Shown: positions 1-5,492 of the stretch, piece after piece | Layout of the letters: each line of letters starts with the position of its first letter | How positions within the stretch are numbered: the stretch's first letter is position 1 | Assembly: GCA_003543115.1 (NCBI GenBank) | Contig: DPJH01000007.1 | Coordinates: 31,371 to 42,402 of the forward strand | Source: Candidatus Moraniibacteriota bacterium | Lineage (GTDB): Bacteria; Patescibacteriota; Minisyncoccia; Moranbacterales; UBA2206 | Direction of reading: 5' to 3' | Length of the DNA stretch: 11,032 bases | The notes under the pieces: generated by a model | What the model saw: the letters and a program-made list of their open reading frames with translations, nothing else | Told to the model about the DNA's origin: nothing | Database searches by the model: none | Program-made: the position numbers and the translations under genes

Positions 1-942
1 GGAGCCAGAACGGTGACAGCTACCAGTTCCCAGGGCTTGGCCTATATGCATGAAGTCTTATATATCGCCAGCGGAATGCGTTTGCCGATTTTGATGGTGG
101 TTTCTGCTCGAGCGCTGAGTGCCCCGATCAACATCCATGGCGACCACTCTGATGTGATGGGAGCGCGCGATGCCGGATGGATCCAGATTTTTTCAGAAAA
201 TTCCCAGGAGATTTATGATAATGCTATAATAGGAATGAAACTGGCGGAAAAAACCAATCTTCCGGTGATGGCTATTATGGATGGCTTCAACACCTCCCAT
301 TGCGTGGAAAATCTTAATATTTTAGATGGCAAGACCGTTCAAGGATTTGTCGGAAAATTTTCTCCAACCCGAACTTTGCTCGATCCTGAAAATCCCATGA
401 CTTTCGGACCTGTGGCATTGCAAAATTCTTACTTCGAGTTCAAAGTCGAACAGGAGGAAGCTATGAAAAATTCCAAAGCTGTGTATTTTGAAACAGTTAA
501 AGAATTTGAAAGAATAAGCGGCAGAAAAAAAGATTTTTTTGAAAGCTATCAGCTGGAAGATGCTGAGAGCGTGATTGTTTTGGCCGGTTCAACGGCCGGA
601 ACGACAAAAGATGCGGTGGATGAAATGAGGAAAGAGGGGAAAAAAGTAGGACTTTTGAAAATAAATTTGTTTCGTCCGTTTCCTTTGGAAGAAGTTCTGG
701 AAGCTCTCAAAAAAGCTAAAAATATTGCAATTATGGAACGAACGATTTCTTCCGGAACCTTTCCGCCAATTTACAATGATATTGTTTCAGGATTTTACCA
801 ACAAGGAGGAGAAAAGAAAAATATCCAATCGATCATTTACAGCCTTGGCGGACGTGATATTTTCGGCAAGGACATCCGAAAGATTTTCGAAGATTTATCG
901 GGCAATAACGTTTCTAAAAATGTTAAATATATAGGGGTATAA
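1..942 (+). CDS. porA: 2-oxoacid (pyruvate):ferredoxin oxidoreductase, alpha subunit (5'-truncated)
   Basis: The reading frame is open from base 1 (G-A-R-T-V-T-A-T-S-S-Q-G...), so the window edge cuts the gene and the GTG at 13 is internal. The 313 visible residues match the PorA alpha subunit. Visible landmarks are the pyrimidine-domain segment TSSQGL, then RALSAPINIHGDHSDVMGARDAGWIQ, then DGFNTSH, and a C-terminal transketolase-like domain with VLAGSTAGTTKDAVDEM and INLFRPFP. The family forms a complex that decarboxylates pyruvate with CoA and ferredoxin to give acetyl-CoA, CO2 and reduced ferredoxin. About 80 N-terminal residues are probably missing compared with typical PorA (family knowledge). 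The beta subunit lies at 1425-2357. A related substrate such as a branched-chain 2-oxoacid cannot be excluded from sequence alone. No promoter is visible because the start lies outside the window. Confidence 0.93.
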   Translation, partial: GARTVTATSSQGLAYMHEVLYIASGMRLPILMVVSARALSAPINIHGDHSDVMGARDAGWIQIFSENSQEIYDNAIIGMKLAEKTNLPVMAIMDGFNTSHCVENLNILDGKTVQGFVGKFSPTRTLLDPENPMTFGPVALQNSYFEFKVEQEEAMKNSKAVYFETVKEFERISGRKKDFFESYQLEDAESVIVLAGSTAGTTKDAVDEMRKEGKKVGLLKINLFRPFPLEEVLEALKKAKNIAIMERTISSGTFPPIYNDIVSGFYQQGGEKKNIQSIIYSLGGRDIFGKDIRKIFEDLSGNNVSKNVKYIGV

Positions 943-947
943 AACAT

Positions 948-1106
948 ATGGATCAAGACAAAATAAGAAAAATGCAGGAAATTCGCGACGAGTATACGAG
1001 AAGAATGGACGCTCTTCGCCAGCAGCAAGCTGATATTGTGCGCGAATTCATAATGCAAAGGGAGAGAAAACAGCAAGAACAACTAATGACTAAATTAAAC
1101 GCATAA
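948..1106 (+). CDS. Small charged hypothetical protein (52 aa) between porA and porB
   Basis: ATG at 948 lies 5 nt after the porA stop and the frame ends at TAA 1104-1106, giving 52 residues. The product starts MDQDKIRKMQEIRDEY and continues with long runs of Arg, Lys, Glu and Gln and no hydrophobic segment. It should form one or two amphipathic, coiled-coil-like helices. I do not recognise a family. Support for a real gene is its tight packing: 5 nt from porA and 4 nt to the next ORF at 1111, all on the same strand, with an ATATG start context shared by other genes in the window. There is no Shine-Dalgarno sequence. It could be a small subunit-like or assembly peptide of the oxidoreductase, but that is a guess from position only. 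Confidence 0.6.
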   Translation: MDQDKIRKMQEIRDEYTRRMDALRQQQADIVREFIMQRERKQQEQLMTKLNA

Positions 1107-1110
1107 AAAT

Positions 1111-1371
1111 ATGGAAAATCAAACAATTCAAAACACAAATGAAGTTGTGCCAACTCCCATTGCTGAAAACGGAAAAGAAGACTTTTTTACCATAACTGAA
1201 AAGGATATAAATGATCAGTTCGATAGATTTATTCAGGATGGAGAACAAATTTTAGCAAACTCGGACTATGAGGGCATCGATAAGGAGAAATTAAAAGATC
1301 AAATAATGCAGTCAAAAGAACTAAGAGAGGAGGCGATTAGCAGAATCGAAGCTATCAAGCAAATCAATTAG
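1111..1371 (+). CDS. Small acidic hypothetical protein (86 aa) between porA and porB
   Basis: The ORF starts at ATG 1111, only 4 nt after the preceding stop, and ends at 1371. It encodes 86 residues. The first 25 or so are polar and probably disordered (MENQTIQNTNEVVPTPIAEN). The rest is acidic and helical (TEKDINDQFDRFIQDGEQIL, then SKELREEAISRIEAIKQIN). There are no cysteines, so it is not a ferredoxin-like delta subunit, and there is no signal peptide or membrane segment. I do not recognise a family. It is co-directional with porA and porB and lies 53 nt upstream of porB, so it is likely co-transcribed with them. No Shine-Dalgarno sequence is seen before the start, which has the AAAT-ATG context. 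Confidence 0.65.
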   Translation: MENQTIQNTNEVVPTPIAENGKEDFFTITEKDINDQFDRFIQDGEQILANSDYEGIDKEKLKDQIMQSKELREEAISRIEAIKQIN

Positions 1372-1424
1372 AAGATAATAGTCGTTAAGAAGGATTGGTA
1401 AGTTGAATATATAAAGATAAAAAA

Positions 1425-2357
1425 ATGAATAAAGAGTTAGCTAAAAATTTTGCGCCGGGACATAGCGCGTGTGCGGGCTGTGCTTTCCCGACAATTGTAA
1501 GGACGATTCTCAATGAGTCTCCGGATCCTGTGGTTGTTTCCAATACCACAGGATGCTTGGAAGTGACCTCAACATTGTATCCATATACGGCTTGGAAAAA
1601 TTCATACATTCATAGCGCTTTTGAAAATGCTTCGGCCACTATTTCTGGAGTTGAGCGGGCCTATAAGGCGCTAAGCAAAAAAGGAGCTCTCCGACAGGCT
1701 CATGGCAAGAAAATGAAATTCGTAGTGTTCGGAGGAGATGGAGGAACCTATGATATCGGCCTTCAAAGTCTTTCCGGAGCACTTGAGCGCGGACACGATT
1801 TTGTGTATGTAGTCTATGATAATGGAGGATATATGAATACGGGCAATCAAAGATCCAGCGCAACGCCTTACGGAGCGGCCACGGAAACTACACCAGACGG
1901 GAAAGAATCTTTCGGAAAAGTTGAAATGCGAAAAAATCTGATGGAAATTGTGGCAGCGCATCATATTAAATATGCTGCTCAAGCCAATGTAGCCTATTTG
2001 GCTGATCTCAAGAAAAAAGCCAAGAAAGCTTTTGAAACAGAAGGTCCGGTTTTTTTAAGCGTATTTTCTCCTTGCACCAATAATTGGAAGTTTCCTACTT
2101 CGCAATATGTGGCGATTGCCAAGTTGGCAACCGAGACTAATTTTTGGCCGCTTTATGAAATCGAAGATGAAAAATATAAGATAAATTGGAAGACGGAAAA
2201 CCCTAAGCAGCTTGAAGAATTTTTGAAAACCCAAGGACGTTTCAAGCATCTTTTTTCTGAAAAAAACAAGGGTGTCATTCCAGAAATGCAAAAAATCGTC
2301 AATGATGAGTGGAACAGATTGGCAGAGAAAAATAATTTACATGGAATCAATGAATGA
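1425..2357 (+). CDS. porB: 2-oxoacid (pyruvate):ferredoxin oxidoreductase, beta subunit
   Basis: This is the 310-residue, thiamine diphosphate- and Fe-S-binding beta subunit that pairs with PorA. Three Fe4S4 ligands sit near the N-terminus: C16, C19 (CAGC) and C44 (TTGCLEV). C217 in SPCTNNW fits the fourth. The thiamine diphosphate motif is GDGG at residues 104-107, followed by NGGYMNTG from residue 133. The length is normal for PorB. The start is ATG 1425, just upstream of the conserved PGHSACAGC; no closer alternative start exists and no Shine-Dalgarno sequence is visible (A-rich leader). The stop is TGA, which shows that UGA terminates in this organism. The family role is to transfer electrons from the 2-oxoacid to ferredoxin in the cytoplasm. 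Two small ORFs separate it from porA, which is unusual for a porAB pair. The subunit call is secure; the exact 2-oxoacid is inferred. Confidence 0.95.
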   Translation: MNKELAKNFAPGHSACAGCAFPTIVRTILNESPDPVVVSNTTGCLEVTSTLYPYTAWKNSYIHSAFENASATISGVERAYKALSKKGALRQAHGKKMKFVVFGGDGGTYDIGLQSLSGALERGHDFVYVVYDNGGYMNTGNQRSSATPYGAATETTPDGKESFGKVEMRKNLMEIVAAHHIKYAAQANVAYLADLKKKAKKAFETEGPVFLSVFSPCTNNWKFPTSQYVAIAKLATETNFWPLYEIEDEKYKINWKTENPKQLEEFLKTQGRFKHLFSEKNKGVIPEMQKIVNDEWNRLAEKNNLHGINE

Positions 2358-2406
2358 TGCGGTGTAATGGGATTAGATAAACCGCCGTCTTAGCTCAGTT
2401 GGTAGA

Positions 2407-2516
2407 CCTGCCCGCCATCGCCTAAGCCTACATAGCTCAATTGGTAGAGCAACGGTATCGTAAACCGTAGGTTATCGGTTCAAGTCCGATTGTAGGCTCA
2501 GGCGTAGGCAGGCGGG
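2407..2516 (+). repeat. 110-nt insert with complementary 17-nt ends, carrying a tRNA
   Basis: The left arm is CCTGCCCGCCATCGCCT (2407-2423) and the right arm is AGGCGTAGGCAGGCGGG (2500-2516). Paired in register they give 13 Watson-Crick pairs, one T-G wobble and three mismatches (C-A, A-A, T-T). The arms are far richer in G+C than the surrounding sequence. Only AA (2424-2425) and C (2499) separate them from the tRNA inside. The insert boundaries are fixed because the outer tRNA reconstitutes exactly when it is removed. No target duplication is seen. The arms look like one half each of a dispersed palindromic repeat of the kind found in some Parcubacteria; that comparison comes from memory and is not tested here. 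Confidence 0.75.
2426..2498 (+). tRNA. tRNA-Thr(CGT), intact, nested inside another tRNA-Thr
   Basis: This is a full 73-nt cloverleaf. The acceptor stem is GCCTACA (2426-2432) with TGTAGGC (2491-2497). TA at 2433-2434 is followed by the D-stem GCTC (2435-2438) with GAGC (2447-2450) and a GGTA-containing loop. The anticodon stem ACGGT/ACCGT encloses loop ATCGTAA (2457-2463) with anticodon CGT at 2459-2461, reading the Thr codon ACG. The variable loop is 5 nt (2469-2473). The T-arm ATCGG-TTCAAGT-CCGAT spans 2474-2490. The discriminator is T2498. All stems are fully paired. CCA is not encoded (CAG follows). It matches the interrupted outer tRNA at about 54 of 73 positions by hand count, so the pair is not a recent copy. 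Confidence 0.95.
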
Positions 2517-2590
2517 GCGGCGCATTCGTAACGCGTAGGCCATCGGTTCAATCCCGGTAGACGGCTCATCTTAATTTTAATTTAAAAAAT

Positions 2591-2791
2591 ATGGCCAATC
2601 CATTTGAAGCGTACTGTGAAAATCCATCAGCTCCAAAAGAATCTCAGGAGAAAACTGATAAAAGAAGAAGGGAAGAGGCGCTGGCTGCGCAACAGGGTGC
2701 AATTAAAAAAAACTTAAGTGATGGAAATACTGCAATGGCAAAAAGAGTGCTTGAAGCTCAGAAAAGAGTACGCAAACACATGTTTGATTAG
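2591..2791 (+). CDS. Small basic hypothetical protein (66 aa)
   Basis: ATG 2591 lies 24 nt downstream of the outer tRNA's 3' end and follows an A+T-rich leader with no Shine-Dalgarno sequence. The 66-residue product has a short N-terminal stretch with a single cysteine (MANPFEAYCENPSAP). It then becomes a highly charged, helix-prone chain (KESQEKTDKRRREEALAAQQ ... MAKRVLEAQKRVRKHMFD). There is no signal peptide, membrane segment or metal-binding motif. I do not recognise a family. The net basic helical character would suit an RNA-, ribosome- or DNA-associated small protein, but this is only composition-based. It probably shares a transcript with the tRNA region or with the ORF at 2820, 28 nt downstream. 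Confidence 0.6.
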   Translation: MANPFEAYCENPSAPKESQEKTDKRRREEALAAQQGAIKKNLSDGNTAMAKRVLEAQKRVRKHMFD

Positions 2792-2819
2792 AATTAAATT
2801 TTTTAACATATAAATTCAT

Positions 2820-3032
2820 ATGAAAGAACTAGTTTTGCATGGGTGCAAAATAAATTGCGAAGAGGAAGCTCAAGATGTCTTGCTTTATGTTGAAGATAAA
2901 TTGGAGCTGGATGAATTTGAGACGCTTTTTGATCATGCCAAATTCCATGATAAGGCCTATTTCCAAGATCGCGATGGGCATCACTATCTGATTGAATACA
3001 AAGGCGGAGAATATTTTATTTTAGAGAAATAA
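2820..3032 (+). CDS. Small acidic hypothetical protein (70 aa)
   Basis: This 70-residue ORF begins at ATG 2820 in a CATATG context without a Shine-Dalgarno sequence. The composition is acidic, with two cysteines close together (HGCKINCEEE, C9 and C13), a stretch rich in Asp, Glu and aromatic residues, and a probable C-terminal beta-hairpin (HHYLIEYKGGEYFILEK). It looks like a small folded alpha/beta domain. I do not recognise the family. The two-cysteine pair alone is not enough to call a metal site. It ends just ahead of the rubrerythrin promoter at 3035-3043 and is on the same strand. Its similar start context and spacing to the preceding small ORF suggest the two may be co-transcribed. Confidence 0.65.
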   Translation: MKELVLHGCKINCEEEAQDVLLYVEDKLELDEFETLFDHAKFHDKAYFQDRDGHHYLIEYKGGEYFILEK

Positions 3033-3034
3033 AT

Positions 3035-3043
3035 TGGTATAAT
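3035..3043 (+). promoter_or_regulatory. Extended -10 promoter for the rubrerythrin gene
   Basis: TGGTATAAT at 3035-3043 is an extended -10 (TGn plus a perfect TATAAT). The hexamer 17 nt upstream (TTTATT) is a weak -35. Transcription would begin near 3050, giving a leader of about 25 nt before ATG 3076. This suggests that rubrerythrin can be made independently of the upstream small genes. Confidence 0.55.
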
Positions 3044-3075
3044 ATACTAATAATTCTTAATTGATATAAAATCAT

Positions 3076-3594
3076 ATGCAGACATATATATGTGAAATAT
3101 GCGGAGATGCTTATATCGGAGAAGAGAAACCGAGTGAATGCCCATTTTGCGGCTCCCGAAGAGCTTTCATAAAAAACGGAAACGAGGCAAATCCTATCAC
3201 CATCCAACTGATTGAATTGTCGGATCTTTCCAAAAAAAATCTGCAAGCCACATTGGAATTGGAAATTCATGCTAATGCAGTTTATTTGTGTATGGCCGGA
3301 AAAGCCAAAACCTACGAAATCAAGGCTATGTATAAAAGACTGGCCAAAGTAGAACTGGAACATGCCTCTGTCGTTTGCAAATTGATGGGCATTGCTGCTC
3401 CGGGACAGAAAGTGGAACTCTGCAATGATGAGGATGCGGAAAATTTTGCTGAAACCGTGAAATTGGAAGAGAACGCTACCAGTCTCTATGTTCAGTTTGC
3501 CAAAGAGGCAGCAGAGAAAAATGTCAGAATATTTTTTACCGCCTTGTCGCAAGTCGAAGCGGATCATATCAAATTGATTAAAAATTATCTATAA
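3076..3594 (+). CDS. Rubrerythrin with N-terminal rubredoxin-like domain (reverse rubrerythrin)
   Basis: The 172-residue protein has a short N-terminal rubredoxin-like iron site (C6, C9, C22, C25: CEIC ... CPFC) followed by a ferritin-like four-helix diiron domain. Probable diiron ligands lie in E63 (ELEIHAN), E93-x-x-H96 (VELEH), E131/E132 (KLEENA) and E161-x-x-H164 (VEADH). In classical rubrerythrin the rubredoxin domain is C-terminal; here the order is reversed, as in the reverse rubrerythrins of anaerobic clostridia. The family reduces peroxide (and oxygen) to water in the cytoplasm using electrons relayed through the rubredoxin site. This fits protection of the oxygen-sensitive PorAB enzyme nearby. 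The gene has its own extended -10 promoter. The start is ATG 3076 (CATATG context, no Shine-Dalgarno), directly ahead of the first Cys pair. The electron donor cannot be named. Confidence 0.92.
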   Translation: MQTYICEICGDAYIGEEKPSECPFCGSRRAFIKNGNEANPITIQLIELSDLSKKNLQATLELEIHANAVYLCMAGKAKTYEIKAMYKRLAKVELEHASVVCKLMGIAAPGQKVELCNDEDAENFAETVKLEENATSLYVQFAKEAAEKNVRIFFTALSQVEADHIKLIKNYL

Positions 3595-3602
3595 GCTATA
3601 AT
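3574..3602 (+). promoter_or_regulatory. Promoter for prfB-ftsE-ftsX
   Basis: TTGATT (3574-3579), a 17-nt spacer and a perfect TATAAT (3597-3602) form a sigma-70-type promoter. It overlaps the 3' end of the rubrerythrin gene. Transcription should begin near 3609, about 29 nt before the prfB start at 3638. Spacing to ftsE and ftsX (14 and 22 nt) suggests that one transcript covers all three genes. Confidence 0.7.
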
Positions 3603-3637
3603 TTACAAAATAGCTAAACGAGCAAGTTTTATAATAA

Positions 3638-4730
3638 ATGGTCAAAGAAATTCAGGAAAAATTGAAGGAACTGCAAAATAAAATCGCTCTCTTGAGCGAC
3701 TATCTTTGACGTCGCGAAAAAACAAGAACGGATAACCAAATTGGAAGCAGAATCTTCAAAAGAGGGGTTCTGGAATGACAGCCAAAAAGCATCGGGGATC
3801 ATGCAAGAGATTGAAGAGTTGAGAAAAGAAATTTCTGAGCTTAGTTCTTTAGAAACCGAAATTGATGAGTTGATCGAGATGTCGGAAATAATTTCGGCTG
3901 ACAGCGTGGAGGCTCTTGAGATGCAGGGAAGGATAGTCGAATTTGAAAAAGAAATTGAAAAATTGGAATTTAAAATTCTGCTTGGAGGCGAATATGACCG
4001 AAACAATGTGATTATGGCAATCCATGCCGGAGCGGGCGGAGTGGACGCCCAGGATTGGACAGAAATGCTTTTGCGGATGTATCTTCGATTTTGCGAAAAG
4101 AAAGGATTCAGCGCTAAAATTTTGAGTGAATCTCGGGGAAGCGAAGCTGGCATCAAAAGCGTAACTTTGGAAATCGTAGGAGCCTATGCTTATGGCTATT
4201 TTCAAAGCGAAGCCGGCGTGCACAGATTGGTGCGGCTTTCGCCTTTCAATTCAGACAATCTTAGACAGACTTCATTTGCGCTAGTCGAAATTTTGCCGGT
4301 AATTTCCAATATGGAGGAAGTGGAAATAAGTCAGCAAGACATCCGGGTAGATGTCTATCGATCTTCCGGAGCAGGCGGGCAAAGCGTCAACACCACTGAT
4401 AGCGCTGTTCGCATCACCCACATCCCGACACAAATTGTGGTGACCTGCCAGAATGAGCGCAGTCAATTGCAAAACAAAGAACAGGCGATGAAAATTTTAC
4501 GGGCGAAATTGCACCAAAAATATCTGACTGAAAGAGAAGAGGAAAAAAAGAAGCTCAGAGGGGAATTTTCTTCGGCGGAGTGGGGCAGCCAGATACGTTC
4601 CTATGTGGTGCATCCTTATAAAATGGTGAAAGATCACCGCACAAAATATGAAACAACCAATGCGGAGGGTGTTTTGAACGGGGATTTGCAAAATTTTATG
4701 GAAGCTTATTTGAAAAATATGAAAAAATAA
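3638..4730 (+). CDS. prfB: Peptide chain release factor 2 with +1 programmed frameshift
   Basis: RF2 recognises UGA and UAA stop codons and triggers peptide release on the ribosome. Translation starts at ATG 3638, reads 23 codons to TAT-CTT, then meets an in-frame TGA at 3707-3709. Slipping +1 on CTT-TGA-C continues with GAC at 3708 (DVAKKQERITKLE), as in other bacterial RF2 genes. The joined product is 363 residues, close to the 365 of E. coli RF2. The stop-recognition tripeptide SPF lies at residues 201-203 and the catalytic GGQ at 246-248. SPF rather than a P-x-T tripeptide distinguishes RF2 from RF1. No AGGGGG-like stimulator precedes the slip site. The first in-frame ATG after the shift is at 3741, but starting there would lose the N-terminal helix. 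It leads ftsE by 14 nt. Confidence 0.96.
3704..3710 (+). promoter_or_regulatory. Programmed +1 frameshift site of prfB (CTT-TGA-C)
   Basis: The heptamer CTTTGAC places a TGA stop at codon 24. When RF2 is scarce the ribosome slips from CTT to the overlapping TTT and resumes at GAC 3708, so RF2 controls its own synthesis (well-established autoregulation). The upstream bases GAGCGACTAT lack the Shine-Dalgarno-like AGGGGG that sits 3 nt before the slip codon in E. coli. Confidence 0.95.
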
Positions 4731-4733
4731 TGT

Positions 4734-4737
4734 AGGA
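4734..4737 (+). promoter_or_regulatory. Ribosome binding site deciding the ftsE start
   Basis: AGGA sits 7 nt before ATG 4745. The alternative start at 4787 has only an A-rich run before it. This site therefore favours the longer FtsE, and it stands out because most genes in this window have no such site. Confidence 0.55.
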
Positions 4738-4744
4738 TATAGGT

Positions 4745-5470
4745 ATGATAAAGTCAGAAAATAAAAAAGAAGAAAAAAATAAAATAATGATAAAATTTGA
4801 TTCGGTCAGCAAGACTTACAAAGGTGACTTCATGGCTCTTGAAGAAATAAATTTGAATATCCGGGAAGGCGAATTCATATCGGTCGTCGGACAAAGCGGG
4901 TCGGGGAAATCCACTCTTTTGAGACTTATTTATGCTGAAGAAGCCGCAACTGCAGGAGAGGTGTATTTTGACGGAAATCCACTCAGTTCTATAAGCAGGA
5001 GGAAATTGCCTTTTCATAGGCGTGAAATCGGAACTATTTTTCAAGATTTCAAACTTTTGCCTAAAAAAACAACTTACGAAAACATTGCCTATGCTCTGGA
5101 AGTTTCAGGCGCTCCAGATGAAGAAATTGCAGAAAATGTCCCGCAAATTTTAGACATTGTCGGTTTGGCAAATAAGGCAAAGAAATATCCTTACCAACTA
5201 AGCGGAGGAGAGCAGCAAAAGGTGGCTATTGCCAGAGCTTTGGTTCATACGCCGATGGTTATTGTAGCAGACGAGCCTACAGGAAACCTTGATCCGATTG
5301 CTTCGCTGGAAATTGTGAAGCTCCTCATCCGCATTAATGAACTGGGAACGACAGTGATTTTAGCCAGCCATGACAAGGACATCGTGGATAAGGCCAATAA
5401 GCGGGTTTTGGTTTTGGAGAGGGGCAAGATAATTGCAGATTATCCAAAAGGAAAATATAAAATTTCATAA
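4745..5470 (+). CDS. ftsE: Cell division ATP-binding protein FtsE
   Basis: FtsE is the cytoplasmic ATPase of the FtsEX complex, which couples ATP hydrolysis to control of peptidoglycan hydrolases during division. The 241-residue protein has all ABC ATPase motifs: Walker A GQSGSGKST (49-57), Q-loop FQDFKLLP, signature LSGGEQQ (152-158), Walker B MVIVADEP (171-178) and the switch histidine H209 (ASHD). The chosen ATG at 4745 has the only clear Shine-Dalgarno on the plus strand (AGGA 4734-4737, 7-nt spacing). This start adds a Lys/Glu-rich N-terminal extension of 14 residues relative to ATG 4787, where typical FtsE proteins begin (MIKFDSVSKTY). If 4787 is the true start, the protein is 227 residues, nearer the family's usual length. 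ftsX follows after 22 nt. Confidence 0.94.
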   Translation: MIKSENKKEEKNKIMIKFDSVSKTYKGDFMALEEINLNIREGEFISVVGQSGSGKSTLLRLIYAEEAATAGEVYFDGNPLSSISRRKLPFHRREIGTIFQDFKLLPKKTTYENIAYALEVSGAPDEEIAENVPQILDIVGLANKAKKYPYQLSGGEQQKVAIARALVHTPMVIVADEPTGNLDPIASLEIVKLLIRINELGTTVILASHDKDIVDKANKRVLVLERGKIIADYPKGKYKIS

Positions 5471-5492
5471 AATATAAAATTTCTCAAAAAAA

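Larger units (their letters stand above)
2384..2566 (+). tRNA. Interrupted tRNA-Thr(CGT): halves 2384-2406 and 2517-2566
   Basis: Removing 2407-2516 joins two halves into a complete 73-nt cloverleaf. The acceptor stem is GCCGTCT (2384-2390) with AGACGGC (2559-2565), 7 of 7 pairs. The D-stem is GCTC (2393-2396) with GA (2405-2406) plus GC (2517-2518). The anticodon loop is TTCGTAA (2525-2531) with anticodon CGT at 2527-2529. The T-arm is 2542-2558 with loop TTCAATC, and the discriminator is T2566. The break falls in the D-stem between positions 23 and 24, not in the anticodon or T-loop where integrases and introns usually act. CCA is not encoded. The anticodon stem has an A31-C39 mismatch and a G27-T43 wobble, which could mean decay. 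I cannot tell whether it is a pseudogene or a functional split tRNA. Confidence 0.8.

Noticed and set aside
2384..2566. Group I or II intron in the outer tRNA
   Set aside because: The 110-nt insert is too short for either, has no catalytic core that I can see, and is in the D-stem rather than the anticodon loop.
2358..2590. Integrase attachment site at the tRNA locus
   Set aside because: No integrase gene and no direct repeat of a tRNA 3' end is present; the insert is at the D-stem.
3016..3567. 183-codon minus-strand open frame
   Set aside because: It is antisense to the rubrerythrin gene, whose metal-binding motifs are unambiguous.
3629..4223. Two minus-strand open frames opposite prfB
   Set aside because: RF2 with SPF and GGQ motifs occupies the plus strand; the antisense products are Ser/Phe-rich with no domain.
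3741..4730. prfB as a 329-aa gene starting at ATG 3741
   Set aside because: The preceding frame with CTT-TGA-C and the RF2-like residues after GAC 3708 shows that the gene starts at 3638 and is frameshifted.
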